A stretch of 64,000 nucleotides of DNA. Origin: Ideonella livida. GTDB taxonomy: Bacteria > Pseudomonadota > Gammaproteobacteria > Burkholderiales > Burkholderiaceae_C. How positions within the stretch are numbered: the first letter of the stretch is position 1; the number at the start of each line of letters is the position of its first letter. The position numbers and the translations under genes are program-made. The notes below the pieces were generated by a model. The model searched no databases, was not told the origin of the DNA, and worked only from the letters and a program-made list of their open reading frames with translations. The stretch lies in NCBI RefSeq assembly GCF_010499455.1, contig NZ_JAAGOH010000012.1, positions 1-64,000 on the forward strand, given 5' to 3'. Shown here piece after piece: positions 53,447 to 62,451 of this stretch.

Positions 53447-54661
53447 TCACAGCGCCAGGCGCCCGTCTGCCATCACCACGGCCACCGAGACGTAGTCGCT
53501 ACCCTCGCGCTGGTCACGGCCAAAGCGGATGGGCAGGCCGCCCAGGTCCAGGTCGGTCAGGCCTTGCAGGGCCTGGAGCACACCGGCGCGGCTGGGCGCG
53601 GGGCCGGCCCGCAGCAGGGCCTGCACGGCCACCGAGGCGGCCAGGTAGCCCTCCACGCCAAACAGCGAGAAGGCGCTGGAGCCGGCGGCCAGCAGATCGG
53701 CCTGGTAACGCCGCACCAGGCCAAATTTGGCGGCCGTGGGCGGCGGCACCACCACCGAAAAGCCCATGCCCCGGGCCCAGGGGCCCAGCGCTTGGAGTGA
53801 ACCCGCGCTGGCGCCGATGGACAGGCCGTAGAGGCTGGCGCCACGGTCCAGCGCCCGGTAGGCATGCACAAAGGCCGGCGCCGTGCCCGCCAGCCCCACC
53901 AGCACGCCCTGCGGCTGGGCTGCGGCCAGGGCCTGGGCGGCGGGGGCCACCAAGGGGCTTTCGGTGCCGGGCGTGGTGGCCACGGCCACGGCCGAGAGCC
54001 CGTGGCGCTCGCAGGCCTGGTGGAAGGCCTGGCGCAGCGCGTCACCCAATGCGTCCTGCGGGTGGACCAGGGCCATGCGCCGCAGCGAAAGCGTGCGGGC
54101 GGTGTGCAGCAGGCGGTCCACCTCGCGGGCATAGCTGGCACGGGTCCAGAACACCTGGTCCCACCCGGCCTGACGCAAGGCCACGGTGCCGGTGCTGGGC
54201 CCGATGATGGGCACGCCGGGGGCGGCCTCGGCCATGGCTTGGGTGGGGCGCGTGCCCAGGGGGTGCAGCAGGGCCATCAACGCCGGGTCTTGCACCATCG
54301 CCTGGGTGTGGGCGCGGGTCTGCGTGGGGTCAAAGGCATCGTCGGCCACCAGCAGCTCCAACCGGGCGCCCAGCACGCCGCCCTCGCGGTTGACACGCTG
54401 GACCAGGGCGCGGGATCCCGCCAGCAGGTCTGCCCCGTTCACGCGGCCAATGCCGGTCTGGTCCACCACGACGCCCAGGCGCAGCAGCGGAGGGTTGGCG
54501 GCGCGCGCCGGCTGGCCAATGGGTGCAATCAGCCAGGGGGAGGTCAACCACGGCACGGTCAGGGCACCCAGCACCTGGCGCCGGGGGGCGCCGCGCTCAG
54601 GGCCCGGCTTGGCGGCGGGGGTGGCACCCCACGGCGGGGTCTCCGGGGGGGCGTCGCTCAT
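53447..54661 (-). CDS. Liv-type ABC substrate-binding protein (second copy)
   Basis: 404 residues of the periplasmic binding protein type 1 family. RRQVLGALTVPWLTSPWLIAPIG gives a possible Tat signal. The mature chain starts LLRLGVVVDQTGIG. GVPIIGPSTGTVALRQ and VFWTRASYAREVDR are typical of Leu/Ile/Val or aromatic-acid binding proteins. It is the last gene of the liv operon and overlaps livF by four bases. It differs strongly from the copy at 58209-59454, so the two probably have different ligands. Confidence 0.85.
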   Translation of the reverse strand: MSDAPPETPPWGATPAAKPGPERGAPRRQVLGALTVPWLTSPWLIAPIGQPARAANPPLLRLGVVVDQTGIGRVNGADLLAGSRALVQRVNREGGVLGARLELLVADDAFDPTQTRAHTQAMVQDPALMALLHPLGTRPTQAMAEAAPGVPIIGPSTGTVALRQAGWDQVFWTRASYAREVDRLLHTARTLSLRRMALVHPQDALGDALRQAFHQACERHGLSAVAVATTPGTESPLVAPAAQALAAAQPQGVLVGLAGTAPAFVHAYRALDRGASLYGLSIGASAGSLQALGPWARGMGFSVVVPPPTAAKFGLVRRYQADLLAAGSSAFSLFGVEGYLAASVAVQALLRAGPAPSRAGVLQALQGLTDLDLGGLPIRFGRDQREGSDYVSVAVVMADGRLAL

Positions 54662-55365
54662 TGCACCGCCAGGCCGATGTGCCGCTCCAGCGCGGCGCTG
54701 TCGTCGCGCAGGCGCTCGGCCTGGTCTTCGTGCACCACCTGGCCGCGGTCCAGGATGAGGGCGCGCTGGGCATACCCCAGCACCTCGTGCACCTGCTGCT
54801 CCACCACCACCACGGTCAGGTCCGGCAGCTGGGCCAGGGCGCGCAGCAGGTCTTGGCGGATGAGTGGGGCCAAGCCTTCCAGCGGCTCGTCCAGCAGCAG
54901 CAGGCGGGGCTGGCCCAGCAGGGCGCGGGCCACACTCAGCATCTGCTGCTCGCCGCCCGAGAGTTGGGTGCCGCCGTGGTGGCGGCGCTCGGCCAGGCGG
55001 GGAAACAGGGCGTAGGCCTCATCCAGCGCCCGCGCCGGGCGGCGCTTGCAGCCGGCCAGCAGGTTCTCCTCCACCGTCAGGGAGGGGAAGATGTCGCGCG
55101 TCTGGGGCACGTGGCCCAGGCCCAGGGCGGCGCGCGCATGTGGCGCCAGGCCGGTCAGGTCCTGGCCAGCAAAAGTGATGCGGCCGGCGCGCAGCGGCGT
55201 CAGGCCCATGACAGTGCGCAGCGTGGTGGTCTTGCCCACGCCGTTGCGGCCCAGCAGGGCCAGGCGCTCGCCGGGGGCCACACTCAGGCTCAGGCCATGC
55301 AGCACCGTGGTGGGGCCGTAGCCGGCCTGCACGCCGTGCAGCGCCAGCAGGGGAGAAGGGTTCAT
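54658..55365 (-). CDS. livF: Branched-chain-type ABC ATPase LivF
   Basis: 235 residues. Walker A GRNGVGKTT, signature LSGGEQQMLSVARAL and Walker B LLLLDEPLEGLAP are all LivF-like. LGHVPQTRDIFPSLTVEENL is the family Q-loop region. It energises the Liv-type permease LivHM. Start MNPSPLL was chosen; the longer frame is unrelated to the family. Confidence 0.93.
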   Translation of the reverse strand: MNPSPLLALHGVQAGYGPTTVLHGLSLSVAPGERLALLGRNGVGKTTTLRTVMGLTPLRAGRITFAGQDLTGLAPHARAALGLGHVPQTRDIFPSLTVEENLLAGCKRRPARALDEAYALFPRLAERRHHGGTQLSGGEQQMLSVARALLGQPRLLLLDEPLEGLAPLIRQDLLRALAQLPDLTVVVVEQQVHEVLGYAQRALILDRGQVVHEDQAERLRDDSAALERHIGLAVQ

Positions 55366-55406
55366 GGGACTCTCCAGAAGGGGGACCGCAAGACGGGTGC
55401 TGGGGC

Positions 55407-56207
55407 TCAGTGCCCCAGGTAGGCGGCACGCACGCGGGGGTCTTGGCGAATCTGCTCGGGCGGTCCTTCGGCCAGCAGGGCGCCTTCGGCCAGCACGGCA
55501 ATGCGGGTGGCCAGGCGAAAGACCAGGCCCATGTCGTGCTCGATCAGCAGCACGGCCATGTCGGCCGGCAGGCGGTCCAGCGCGGCCAGCAGGCGGTGGC
55601 CTTCGGCCTGCGGCACGCCGGCCATGGGCTCGTCCAGCAGCAGCACCCGGGGGCGCAGCGCCAGGGCCAGGGCCAGCTCCACCAGGCGCTGGTCGCCGTA
55701 GGCCAGGCGGGCGGTGGGCGCGTTGGCCAGGGCGTCCAGGCCCAGCGCCAGCAGCAGGGCGCTGGCTTCTGCCGCCAGGGCGGGATAGGCGGCCAGGGGG
55801 CGCCACCAGCGGCCAGCCAGGCCCTCCCGCTCGAACAGGGCCAGCGCCAGCTGCTGTGCCACGGTGAGCGTGGGGGCCAGCGTGGTGATCTGAAAGGTGC
55901 GCGCCAGGCCGCGGCGCACCCGCTGCGCCTGCGACAGGTCGGTCACGTCCTGCCCGGCCAGGTGGATGCGGCCACTGCTGGGCGCCACCACACCCGAGAG
56001 TTGGTTGACCAGGGTGGTCTTGCCGGCGCCGTTGGGGCCAATGAGCGCCAGCCGGTCACCCGCCTGCAGGGCCAAGGACACGCTGCGCGTGACCTGCAGG
56101 CCACCGTAGTGCTTGCACAGGGTGTCCACCGCCAGCAGGGGGGTCGATGGGGAGGCAGCGGCCGGGGCCGTGGGCACCGCCGCGTTCAGATTCACGGACG
56201 GGCTCAT
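55407..56207 (-). CDS. livG: Branched-chain-type ABC ATPase LivG
   Basis: 266 residues. Walker A GPNGAGKTT; the signature region is degenerate (LAYGDQRLVELALALALRPRVLLLDEPMAGV), as often in LivG, and the LARTFQ motif typical of LivG is present. The first 30 residues are Ala/Pro/Ser-rich. It overlaps livM by four bases. It pairs with LivF. Confidence 0.93.
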   Translation of the reverse strand: MSPSVNLNAAVPTAPAAASPSTPLLAVDTLCKHYGGLQVTRSVSLALQAGDRLALIGPNGAGKTTLVNQLSGVVAPSSGRIHLAGQDVTDLSQAQRVRRGLARTFQITTLAPTLTVAQQLALALFEREGLAGRWWRPLAAYPALAAEASALLLALGLDALANAPTARLAYGDQRLVELALALALRPRVLLLDEPMAGVPQAEGHRLLAALDRLPADMAVLLIEHDMGLVFRLATRIAVLAEGALLAEGPPEQIRQDPRVRAAYLGH

Positions 56208-57280
56208 GGGCTGACCCCAGAGGGTTGGGCGGTTGACGTGGACGTGGACGTGGGCGTGGGCGTGGAAGGGCTGGCCGACCTTGGCGCCGCCGGGGCCACG
56301 GGGGCCTCCACAGCTGGCGCCGATGCCTTGCGCGTGGGCCACACCGCCGCCAGGTGTTGGCGCAGCCAGGGGGCCCAGCGCTCAGGGGGCAACAGCACCA
56401 CGGCCATGAGCACGGCGCCCACGGCAAACATCCAGTGGTACGGGTTGAAAGCGGCGGCGCTGTGGTGCAACAGGGTAAAAGCCGCCGCGCCAATGACCGC
56501 ACCGCGCAGGCGCCCGGCACCGCCCAGCACCAGCATCACCAGCAGCTCGGCCGACAGGCCAAAGCCCAGGGTGTCCAGCCCCACCACGGCGTTGACCTGG
56601 GCAGACGCCGCGCCGGCCACCCCGGCCAAGGCGCCCGAGGCGGTGACCACCGCCAGCAGCCGGGCGCGCACCGGGGTGCCCAAGGCCGCCATGCGGGCGC
56701 GGTTCTGGTGGATGCCCTGGACCGACAGGCCATGGGGCGACGCCAGCCAGCGCCCGCAGACCCACAGCGCCAGGCACAGCAACGCCAGGGTGTAGCCGGC
56801 GGCCACGCGACCTTCTAGGTCAAAGGCCAGGCCGCCCGGCAGCGGCCCGATGAGGTAGCCGGACAGACCGTCGTCACCGCCGGTCCAGTCCCGCGCCTTC
56901 TGGGCCAGGCTCAGCACGATCTGCGCCACCGCCACGGTGAGCATGAGGAAGGTGAAACCTTGGTAGCGCAGCAGAAAGGCGCCGCTGAGACAGGCCAGCA
57001 GCGCGCCGGCGCTGGCGCCGGCCACCAGGCCGACCAGGGGGTCGGGGTTCAGGTGCAGCGCCAGCAGGCCGGCGGCATAGGCGCCGGTGCCAAACAGGGC
57101 GGCATGGCCCAGGGTGGCCAGGCCGGCCACGCCGACCATCAGGTCCAGCGACAGCACCAGCAGCGCGGTGGTGAACAAGCGGGTCCACAGGCCCAAGTGG
57201 CCGGGCCAAAGCCAGCAGACCAGGGCGCCAGCGACCAGCACCACAACCGGCAAGCGCCAGGCGGGAGGGGGAGCATGCAT
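56204..57280 (-). CDS. livM: Branched-chain-type ABC permease LivM
   Basis: 358 residues, about ten membrane helices. LGHAALFGTGAYAAGLLAL and FGLSAELLVMLVLGGAGRLRGAVIGA are hallmark LivM segments. The C-terminal 50 residues form an atypical Ala/Pro/Thr/Ser tail encoded partly by a hexanucleotide repeat (56235-56264). ATG 57280 is used rather than a TTG five codons upstream. Confidence 0.92.
   Translation of the reverse strand: MHAPPPAWRLPVVVLVAGALVCWLWPGHLGLWTRLFTTALLVLSLDLMVGVAGLATLGHAALFGTGAYAAGLLALHLNPDPLVGLVAGASAGALLACLSGAFLLRYQGFTFLMLTVAVAQIVLSLAQKARDWTGGDDGLSGYLIGPLPGGLAFDLEGRVAAGYTLALLCLALWVCGRWLASPHGLSVQGIHQNRARMAALGTPVRARLLAVVTASGALAGVAGAASAQVNAVVGLDTLGFGLSAELLVMLVLGGAGRLRGAVIGAAAFTLLHHSAAAFNPYHWMFAVGAVLMAVVLLPPERWAPWLRQHLAAVWPTRKASAPAVEAPVAPAAPRSASPSTPTPTSTSTSTAQPSGVSP
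56235..56264 (-). repeat. Hexanucleotide repeat in livM 3' end
   Basis: Five tandem six-base units (GACGTG three times, GGCGTG twice on the plus strand) encode the Thr/Ser/Pro-rich TPTPTSTSTST tail of LivM. Copy-number change would leave the frame intact. Confidence 0.85.
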
Positions 57281-57316
57281 GGGGGTCGAATCCAAAAGAG
57301 AGTGTGGGGGCGGCTT

Positions 57317-58174
57317 TCAGCCGCGCTGCAGCAGCCCGTGTGGGCGCCAGGCCAGCAGGGCGGCCATGGCCACAAAGAAGGCCACGGGGCCCCAACCGTC
57401 GGTCAGGTATTTGCCGGCGGTGTCTACCGTGCCCAGCAGCACGGCAGCCAGCAGGCTGCCGGCCACGCTGCCCATGCCGCCCACGGCCACCACCACCAAG
57501 ACCAGCACCAGGTACTTGAGCGCGTGATAGGGCTCCAGCGGCATCAGCTCGGCGCCGAGCACGCCGCCCAGGCCGGCCAAGGCCGCGCCGGCCGCAAAGG
57601 TCAGGCACTGCACGCGGCGAATGGGAATGCCCAGCGCGGCGGCGGCCTCGGGGTGGTCCACCGCTGCGCGCAGCCACACACCAAAGCGGGTGCGCGTGGC
57701 CACAAAGCCCACGCCCACCGCCACGGCCAGCCCGCAGACGATGACCGCCAGACGCTGCGCCGGCAGGGTGCGAAAGCCCAGGTCCACCGGCTGCTGCAGC
57801 CAGGCCGGCCAGGCGATGAGCTGCACTTGCGGCCCGGCCAGGGCATTGAGGCTGGCCACCGCAAAGAAGCTCAACCCAATGGTGAACAGCACCTGGCTGA
57901 GTTCACTGCGGCGGTAGAGGTGGCGCAGCACGCCCTGCTCCAGCGCCGCGCCCAGCAGGCCACAGCCCAAGACGGCCGCGGCCACGGCGGGCAAAAAGGG
58001 CCAACCCAGCTCCCGGGTGAACACAGCGGCCAGGTAGCCGCCCACCGTGGCCAGCGCACCATGGCTGAGGTTGACGAAACGCATCAGCCCAAGGGTGACG
58101 CTCAGGCCCACGGCGATGACAAACAGCACCATGCCGTAGGCCAGACCGTCGATCAGGATGTTGAGCAGCAACAT
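57317..58174 (-). CDS. livH: Branched-chain-type ABC permease LivH
   Basis: 285 residues, about eight membrane helices. LLNILIDGLAYGMVLFVIAVGLSVTLGLMRFVNLSHGAL is the standard LivH start region (about residues 3-42), and VLVVVAVGGMGSVAGSL the conserved later helix. It forms the channel with LivM. Start MLLLNIL was chosen against an N-terminal extension. Confidence 0.94.
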   Translation of the reverse strand: MLLLNILIDGLAYGMVLFVIAVGLSVTLGLMRFVNLSHGALATVGGYLAAVFTRELGWPFLPAVAAAVLGCGLLGAALEQGVLRHLYRRSELSQVLFTIGLSFFAVASLNALAGPQVQLIAWPAWLQQPVDLGFRTLPAQRLAVIVCGLAVAVGVGFVATRTRFGVWLRAAVDHPEAAAALGIPIRRVQCLTFAAGAALAGLGGVLGAELMPLEPYHALKYLVLVLVVVAVGGMGSVAGSLLAAVLLGTVDTAGKYLTDGWGPVAFFVAMAALLAWRPHGLLQRG

Positions 58175-58208
58175 GGCAGTTCCTGAGAAATCGGGGCCGG
58201 GTCCGGGC

Positions 58209-59454
58209 TCACTGGCCTTGCCCGTGGTCGGGCTGCGGACCAAAGCTCTGCAGCTCTTTGTTCACCAGTGCGCCGCCGGGGGCGCGCTCCACCTGGCGCA
58301 GGTACACGTTCTGCACCAGGTGGCGGGTGGCGGGGTCCACCTTCACAGGGCCGCGCGGGCTTTCCCACTGCAGGCCCTTGGCGGCGGCCAGGGCCTTGGC
58401 GCCGTCACGCTGGCCGCCGGTGGCGGCGATCATCTGGCCGATGAGGTGCAGGCCATCCCAGGCGCCCACCGAGGCGTAGTTGGCCACCGGTGCACCGGGC
58501 TGGGCCGCCAGCGCCGCCAGGAACTGCCGGTTGACGGCCGAGTCGTGCGCCCACGCTGTAGTGGAAGGCGGTGGTCAAGCCCAAGGCGGCGTCGCCCAGC
58601 TTGGGCAGGTCAAACTCGTCGGTTTCGGCTGTGCCCAGCAGGCGCAGGCCGGCCTTGGCCAGGCCGTTCTCCTGGTAGGCCTTGACGAAGCCCAAGGTGG
58701 GTGGGCCGCCGGGCAGAAAGGTGTAGACCGCCTGCGCGCCGCTGGCCTTCAGGCGCTGCAGAAAGGGCGTGAAGTCGGTGGTGGCGATGGGCATGCGCAC
58801 GCTCTCGACCACAGTGCCACCTTGGCGCTGGAATTCGGCCTTGAAGGCGGCCTCGCCGTCCAGGCCGGGGCCGTAGTCGGTGACGGCGGTGACCACCTTC
58901 TTCAGGCCGTTCTTGGCGGCCCACTGCGCCAGCGGCACCGTCACCTGCCACAGGGTGTAGCTGGTGCGCAGAAAGTAGTCGCTCTTGGCGGTGATGGCCG
59001 AGGTGGCGGCGTTGAAGATCACACACGGCGTCTGGCTTTGCTGCACCAGGGGCGCGGCGGCCAGGGCGTTGGGCGTGAAGACGAAGCCGCCCAGGTAATC
59101 CACCTTGTCTTTGACGATCAGCTCCTGCACTAGGCTGCGGGTCTGGGCCGGGTTGGGGCCACCGGTGTCGCGGTAGAGCAGCTCCACTGCGTGGCCGCCC
59201 AGCTTGCCGCCCTGGCTGGCCAGATAGGCCTCGGCCCCGCCCTTGAACAGGCCGCCGTAGTGGGCAAAGGGGCCCGAGAACGGCCCCAGGATGCCAATGC
59301 GCACGGGGCCACGCTGCGCCTGGGCCACGCCCGGCAGCGCCAGCCCGGCCGCCAGGCCGGCCCCAGCGGCCAGCACGGTGCGGCGCGGCAGCGCAGCGCA
59401 GGTGGCGGTGGTCCACGCCAAGGGCGAAGACGGGAGAGGAAATCGGGATGTCAT
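58209..59454 (-). pseudogene. Liv-type ABC substrate-binding protein with frameshift
   Basis: Start MTSRFPL at 59454 has AGGAG upstream and a signal peptide ending near GVAQAQ. RIGILGPFSGPFAHYGG and the following 270 residues are a normal amide/branched-chain binding protein. At 58550-58552 a run of three C (GGG on the coding strand) throws the frame. Removing one base restores AFHYSVAHDSAVNRQFLAAL and joins the remaining 90 residues (VGAWDGLHLIGQMIAATGG) to 58209. It is either a true inactivating insertion, a phase-variable slip or an assembly error. It is the first gene of the liv operon. Confidence 0.8.
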
Positions 59455-59538
59455 GGCTGTCTCCTGCCCGGGGTGGCCGGGCCTGGGGCGCACGGGCGTG
59501 CACCGTGTTTGATGTGGAACAAATGGTGTCGTCAATGA

Positions 59539-59552
59539 GTTGATATGTCAAC
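59539..59552. promoter_or_regulatory. MarR operator candidate (liv/marR divergent promoter)
   Basis: GTTGATATGTCAAC is an inverted repeat GTTGA-N4-TCAAC in the 181-base gap between the liv operon and marR. A nearly identical palindrome lies before the reductase gene at 62436. Shared sequence points to one regulator. Confidence 0.65.
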
Positions 59553-59635
59553 CATTTGATTTGTCCATTTTTCTGCGGACTTTCCCGGCCGGCGCAGGGC
59601 CGGCGCGGGGGCCTGCGGTACATTGCGCGCCGACC

Positions 59636-60262
59636 ATGCCCAGCCGACGCCGCAACCCCGCCCCCGAAGCCCCAAACCCGCCCGTGGCCGCGCCGGCCCC
59701 CGAGGGCGCGCGCCGGGTGGTGGACCTGGACCACTACGTGCCGGCCTACTTGACGTGGATCGCCAACAAGCTCTCGCGCGGGGCGTCGCAGCACTACCTG
59801 GCGCTGTTTGACGTGGGCATCGAGACCTGGCGCTGCCTGGTGCTGCTGGCGGTGGAGGGTTCGGTCTCGGCCCAGCAGGTGTCGCGGGTGATCGGGTTGG
59901 ACAAGGGTGCGGTGAGCCGCTGCTTCAAGCAGATGCAGGCTCGCGGCCTGATCCGCCTGGGGCTGGATGAGCAGGATGGCCGCCTGCGCCTGGCCACGCT
60001 CACGCCCGAGGGCCGCGCCCTGCATGACCAGATCCTGCACCTGGCGCTGCTGCGCGAGCAGGTGTTCCTGAACGTGCTCGACGCCCAGGAACAGGCCACG
60101 CTGCTGGGCCTGCTGCGCCGCCTGCACGAGAACCTGCCGGCGGTGGAGGCCGCCACCGCTGCGGAGGTCAAGGCGCTGCGGGCACGCGGCGTGGGCCGCC
60201 CGGCCAGTGGCAACCCAGAGCCTGCGGACCCCGAGGACGACGACACGGCCCCCGGGGCTTGA
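59636..60262 (+). CDS. MarR-family transcriptional regulator
   Basis: 208 residues. The winged helix core is about residues 55-130: VSAQQVSRVIGLDKGAVSRCFKQMQARGLI with wing LDEQDGRLRLATLTPEGRAL. Extra Pro/Ala-rich N- and C-terminal tails flank it. It is divergent from the liv operon and convergent with the Rieske operon. It probably represses both through the GTTGATATRTCAAC palindromes and is relieved by an aromatic acid (inference). Confidence 0.87.
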   Translation: MPSRRRNPAPEAPNPPVAAPAPEGARRVVDLDHYVPAYLTWIANKLSRGASQHYLALFDVGIETWRCLVLLAVEGSVSAQQVSRVIGLDKGAVSRCFKQMQARGLIRLGLDEQDGRLRLATLTPEGRALHDQILHLALLREQVFLNVLDAQEQATLLGLLRRLHENLPAVEAATAAEVKALRARGVGRPASGNPEPADPEDDDTAPGA

Positions 60263-60290
60263 CGCCCACGGGACCCAGCGGGCGCGGCCT

Positions 60291-61436
60291 TCAGGCCACC
60301 ACGCCGTCCACCGCGCCGGCGGCCGCGGATGGGCTCAGGTCTGCCGCCCCGGCCGCAACCTGCTGGGCCGCAATCAGGCCGCTGATCACGCGGCGCGCCC
60401 GCACCCCGCCCGCATCGGTGTGGATGTCCACCCAGGCGCTGGGGCCGCCGCTGCGCTGCATGGCGGCCCATTGCGACTCGATCACGCCCTTGTCCTCGTC
60501 AAAGGTGAAGCGCGTCTGCTCGATCACGGTGGACAGGGTGTCGGGCAGGTCGGGGTGGCGATTGGCCGACATGCTCCAGAAGTAGTGCGCGGTGGTCTCG
60601 GATTCGGGTGTGATGCCGTGGAAGCCGCGCATGTGGAAGCCCCCGCGCGCCGGATCGTCCAGCGCCGCCTCGCCCGGGGCCATGGCCCCGGTCCAGATGG
60701 CCAGGTGGCTGGGCTGGAACACGATCTCTTGCCAGCGGTCGCAGGTCTCGCCAAACGGCCAGGCGGCCCGGTAGGTGGGCGGCGGGGTGGAGCCCGCCAT
60801 GTGCCGCACCACGGTCACGCCAAGGCCTTCGCTGCTGACGCGGGTGGGCGCGTTCATGTGCAGGCGGGCATTGCCGCCAATGGTCTTGAGGTGCACGTAG
60901 CCCAGATGGCTCAGGTCCAGCAAGTTGTCGTGGATGAGCTGCCAGGGGGCGTTGTAGTGGTAGCTGCCATGGCCAAAGCGGTACCGCGGATCGTCGTGAA
61001 CGGGGTAATCGGGCGGCTCGCAGATGGGGGCGGTGCCCGCCTGGCGGGGCATCCAGATCCAGAGGATGTGGTCCTTCTCGCGCAGGTGATAGGCGCGCAC
61101 CCGCGCCTTGGTGGGCACCTTGGGCTGGCCCGGGATCTCCAGGCAGCGGCCCAGGGCGTCAAACAGCAGGCCGTGGTAGCCGCAGCGCAGGCCTTGGCCC
61201 TCCAGCGTGCCGCGGGACAGCGGCAGGCTGCGGTGGCAGCAGCGGTCTTCCAGCGCGGCCACCTGGCCATCCGGGGTGCGGAACATGACCACCGGCTGGT
61301 CCAGGAAGCGTCGGCCCAGGGGCTGGTCCTTCAGTTCATCGGCAAAGCCGGCCACGTACCAGCGGTCCAGCGGGTAGCGGCGGGCCAGGGTCTCGTCGCT
61401 GGGGGCGTCGGCACAGGCGGCGGCACAGGCGGTCAT
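60291..61436 (-). CDS. Rieske oxygenase, vanillate O-demethylase type
   Basis: 381 residues. The Rieske ligands are C66 and H68, then C85 and H88 (CCHRS and CGYHG). The mononuclear iron site is NLLDLSHLGYVH at about 175-186, and the RHMAGSTPPPTYR region is VanA-like. It would hydroxylate or O-demethylate an aromatic acid, using electrons from the reductase encoded just upstream. Start MTACAAAC was chosen since GGAGA precedes it. The substrate could be vanillate, a methoxybenzoate or a related aromatic. A VanA call is the closest family guess but not certain. Confidence 0.85.
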   Translation of the reverse strand: MTACAAACADAPSDETLARRYPLDRWYVAGFADELKDQPLGRRFLDQPVVMFRTPDGQVAALEDRCCHRSLPLSRGTLEGQGLRCGYHGLLFDALGRCLEIPGQPKVPTKARVRAYHLREKDHILWIWMPRQAGTAPICEPPDYPVHDDPRYRFGHGSYHYNAPWQLIHDNLLDLSHLGYVHLKTIGGNARLHMNAPTRVSSEGLGVTVVRHMAGSTPPPTYRAAWPFGETCDRWQEIVFQPSHLAIWTGAMAPGEAALDDPARGGFHMRGFHGITPESETTAHYFWSMSANRHPDLPDTLSTVIEQTRFTFDEDKGVIESQWAAMQRSGGPSAWVDIHTDAGGVRARRVISGLIAAQQVAAGAADLSPSAAAGAVDGVVA

Positions 61437-61471
61437 GGGGTCTCCTTCGGGTGGGATGGGGCGTTTGGGGG

Positions 61472-62419
61472 TCAAAGGTCCAACAGCAACTCCGCGCTGC
61501 GGGCGCGCGAACAACAAGGGGCAAAGCGGTCTTGCGCAGCCTGCTCGGCCGGGGTGAGGTAGCTGTCGCGGTGGTCAGCCTGGCCACCCAGCAGCGGCAG
61601 CAGGCAGCTGCCGCACACGCCCGCCTCGCAAGAGCTCTCCACCGGCAGGCCGGCGGCCAGCAGGGCCTGCAGGGCCGTCTGGTCGGCCGCGACCGACACC
61701 GTCCGCCCGCTGCGCGACAGGCGTAGGGTGAAAGGCTGGTCGCCAACAGTGGGCGCGGCGGCGCCAAATGCCTCGGTATGAAAGTGGTCGGGGGGCCAGC
61801 CGGCCGCTGCGGCCTCAGCCTGCAGCGCCGCCATAAAACCCGTCGGCCCGCAGGCATAGACCCGGCTGCCCGCCGGCACCTGGCGCAGGCGAGCCCCCAG
61901 GCCCAGGCGCGCAGTGGTCCCCTCTCCCAGATGCAGGTGCACCCGGCCCGCCGGCAGGCGCGCGGCCAGCGCCGGGCTGAAGGCGGCGCGGTCGGCGCTG
62001 CGGCAGGCGTGGTGAAGTTCCCAGGCGGCGCCAGTCGCCTCCAGCACCTCGGCCATGGCCAGCAGCGGCGTGATGCCAATGCCGCCGGCCAGCAGCACCG
62101 TGTGCGGCGCCGGCAGCAGCGCAAAGTGGTTGCGCGGCGCGCCCACCCGCAGCACCTGCCCCGGTTGCAGGGCATGCACCGCGGCCGAGCCGCCACGCGA
62201 GTCGGCCGCGTGCAGCACGCCCAGCACATAGCGATGGCGCTCCCAGGGCGGGTTGCACAGGGAGTAGGCGCGCAGCAGGCCACCCGGCAAGTGCAGCTCC
62301 ACATGGGCGCCGGCCGTAAAGGCCGGCAGCTCGGCGCCATCCGGCGCGGCCAGCACCACTTGGCGCACGCCAGTGGCCACAGCGTCCACCGACTGGACGG
62401 TGAGGGTCATCGTGTTCAT
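61472..62419 (-). CDS. Vanillate demethylase-type reductase (FMN/2Fe-2S)
   Basis: 315 residues, phthalate dioxygenase reductase class. The flavin motif is RAYSLCNPP, the NAD motif GGIGITPLLAMAE, and the C-terminal ferredoxin has CEAGVCGSC with a distal CC pair. It supplies electrons to the Rieske oxygenase 35 bases downstream. Start MNTMTLT is used. The MarR palindrome lies only 9-32 bases upstream of the ATG, so the leader is very short and repressor binding would directly block transcription. Confidence 0.88.
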   Translation of the reverse strand: MNTMTLTVQSVDAVATGVRQVVLAAPDGAELPAFTAGAHVELHLPGGLLRAYSLCNPPWERHRYVLGVLHAADSRGGSAAVHALQPGQVLRVGAPRNHFALLPAPHTVLLAGGIGITPLLAMAEVLEATGAAWELHHACRSADRAAFSPALAARLPAGRVHLHLGEGTTARLGLGARLRQVPAGSRVYACGPTGFMAALQAEAAAAGWPPDHFHTEAFGAAAPTVGDQPFTLRLSRSGRTVSVAADQTALQALLAAGLPVESSCEAGVCGSCLLPLLGGQADHRDSYLTPAEQAAQDRFAPCCSRARSAELLLDL

Positions 62420-62427
62420 GTTTGTAG

Positions 62428-62451
62428 TATCAACTGGTTGATATATCAACC
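62428..62451. promoter_or_regulatory. MarR operator candidate upstream of reductase/oxygenase
   Basis: GGTTGATATATCAACC (62436-62451) is a perfect 16-base palindrome and overlaps a second one, TATCAACTGGTTGATA (62428-62443). It matches the site at 59539 in 13 of 14 core bases. Confidence 0.7.

Noticed and set aside
60291-62419. Firm naming as vanA and vanB
   Set aside because: The family fits, but related oxygenases act on many methoxylated or other aromatics, and no vanillate-pathway gene is nearby to fix the substrate.
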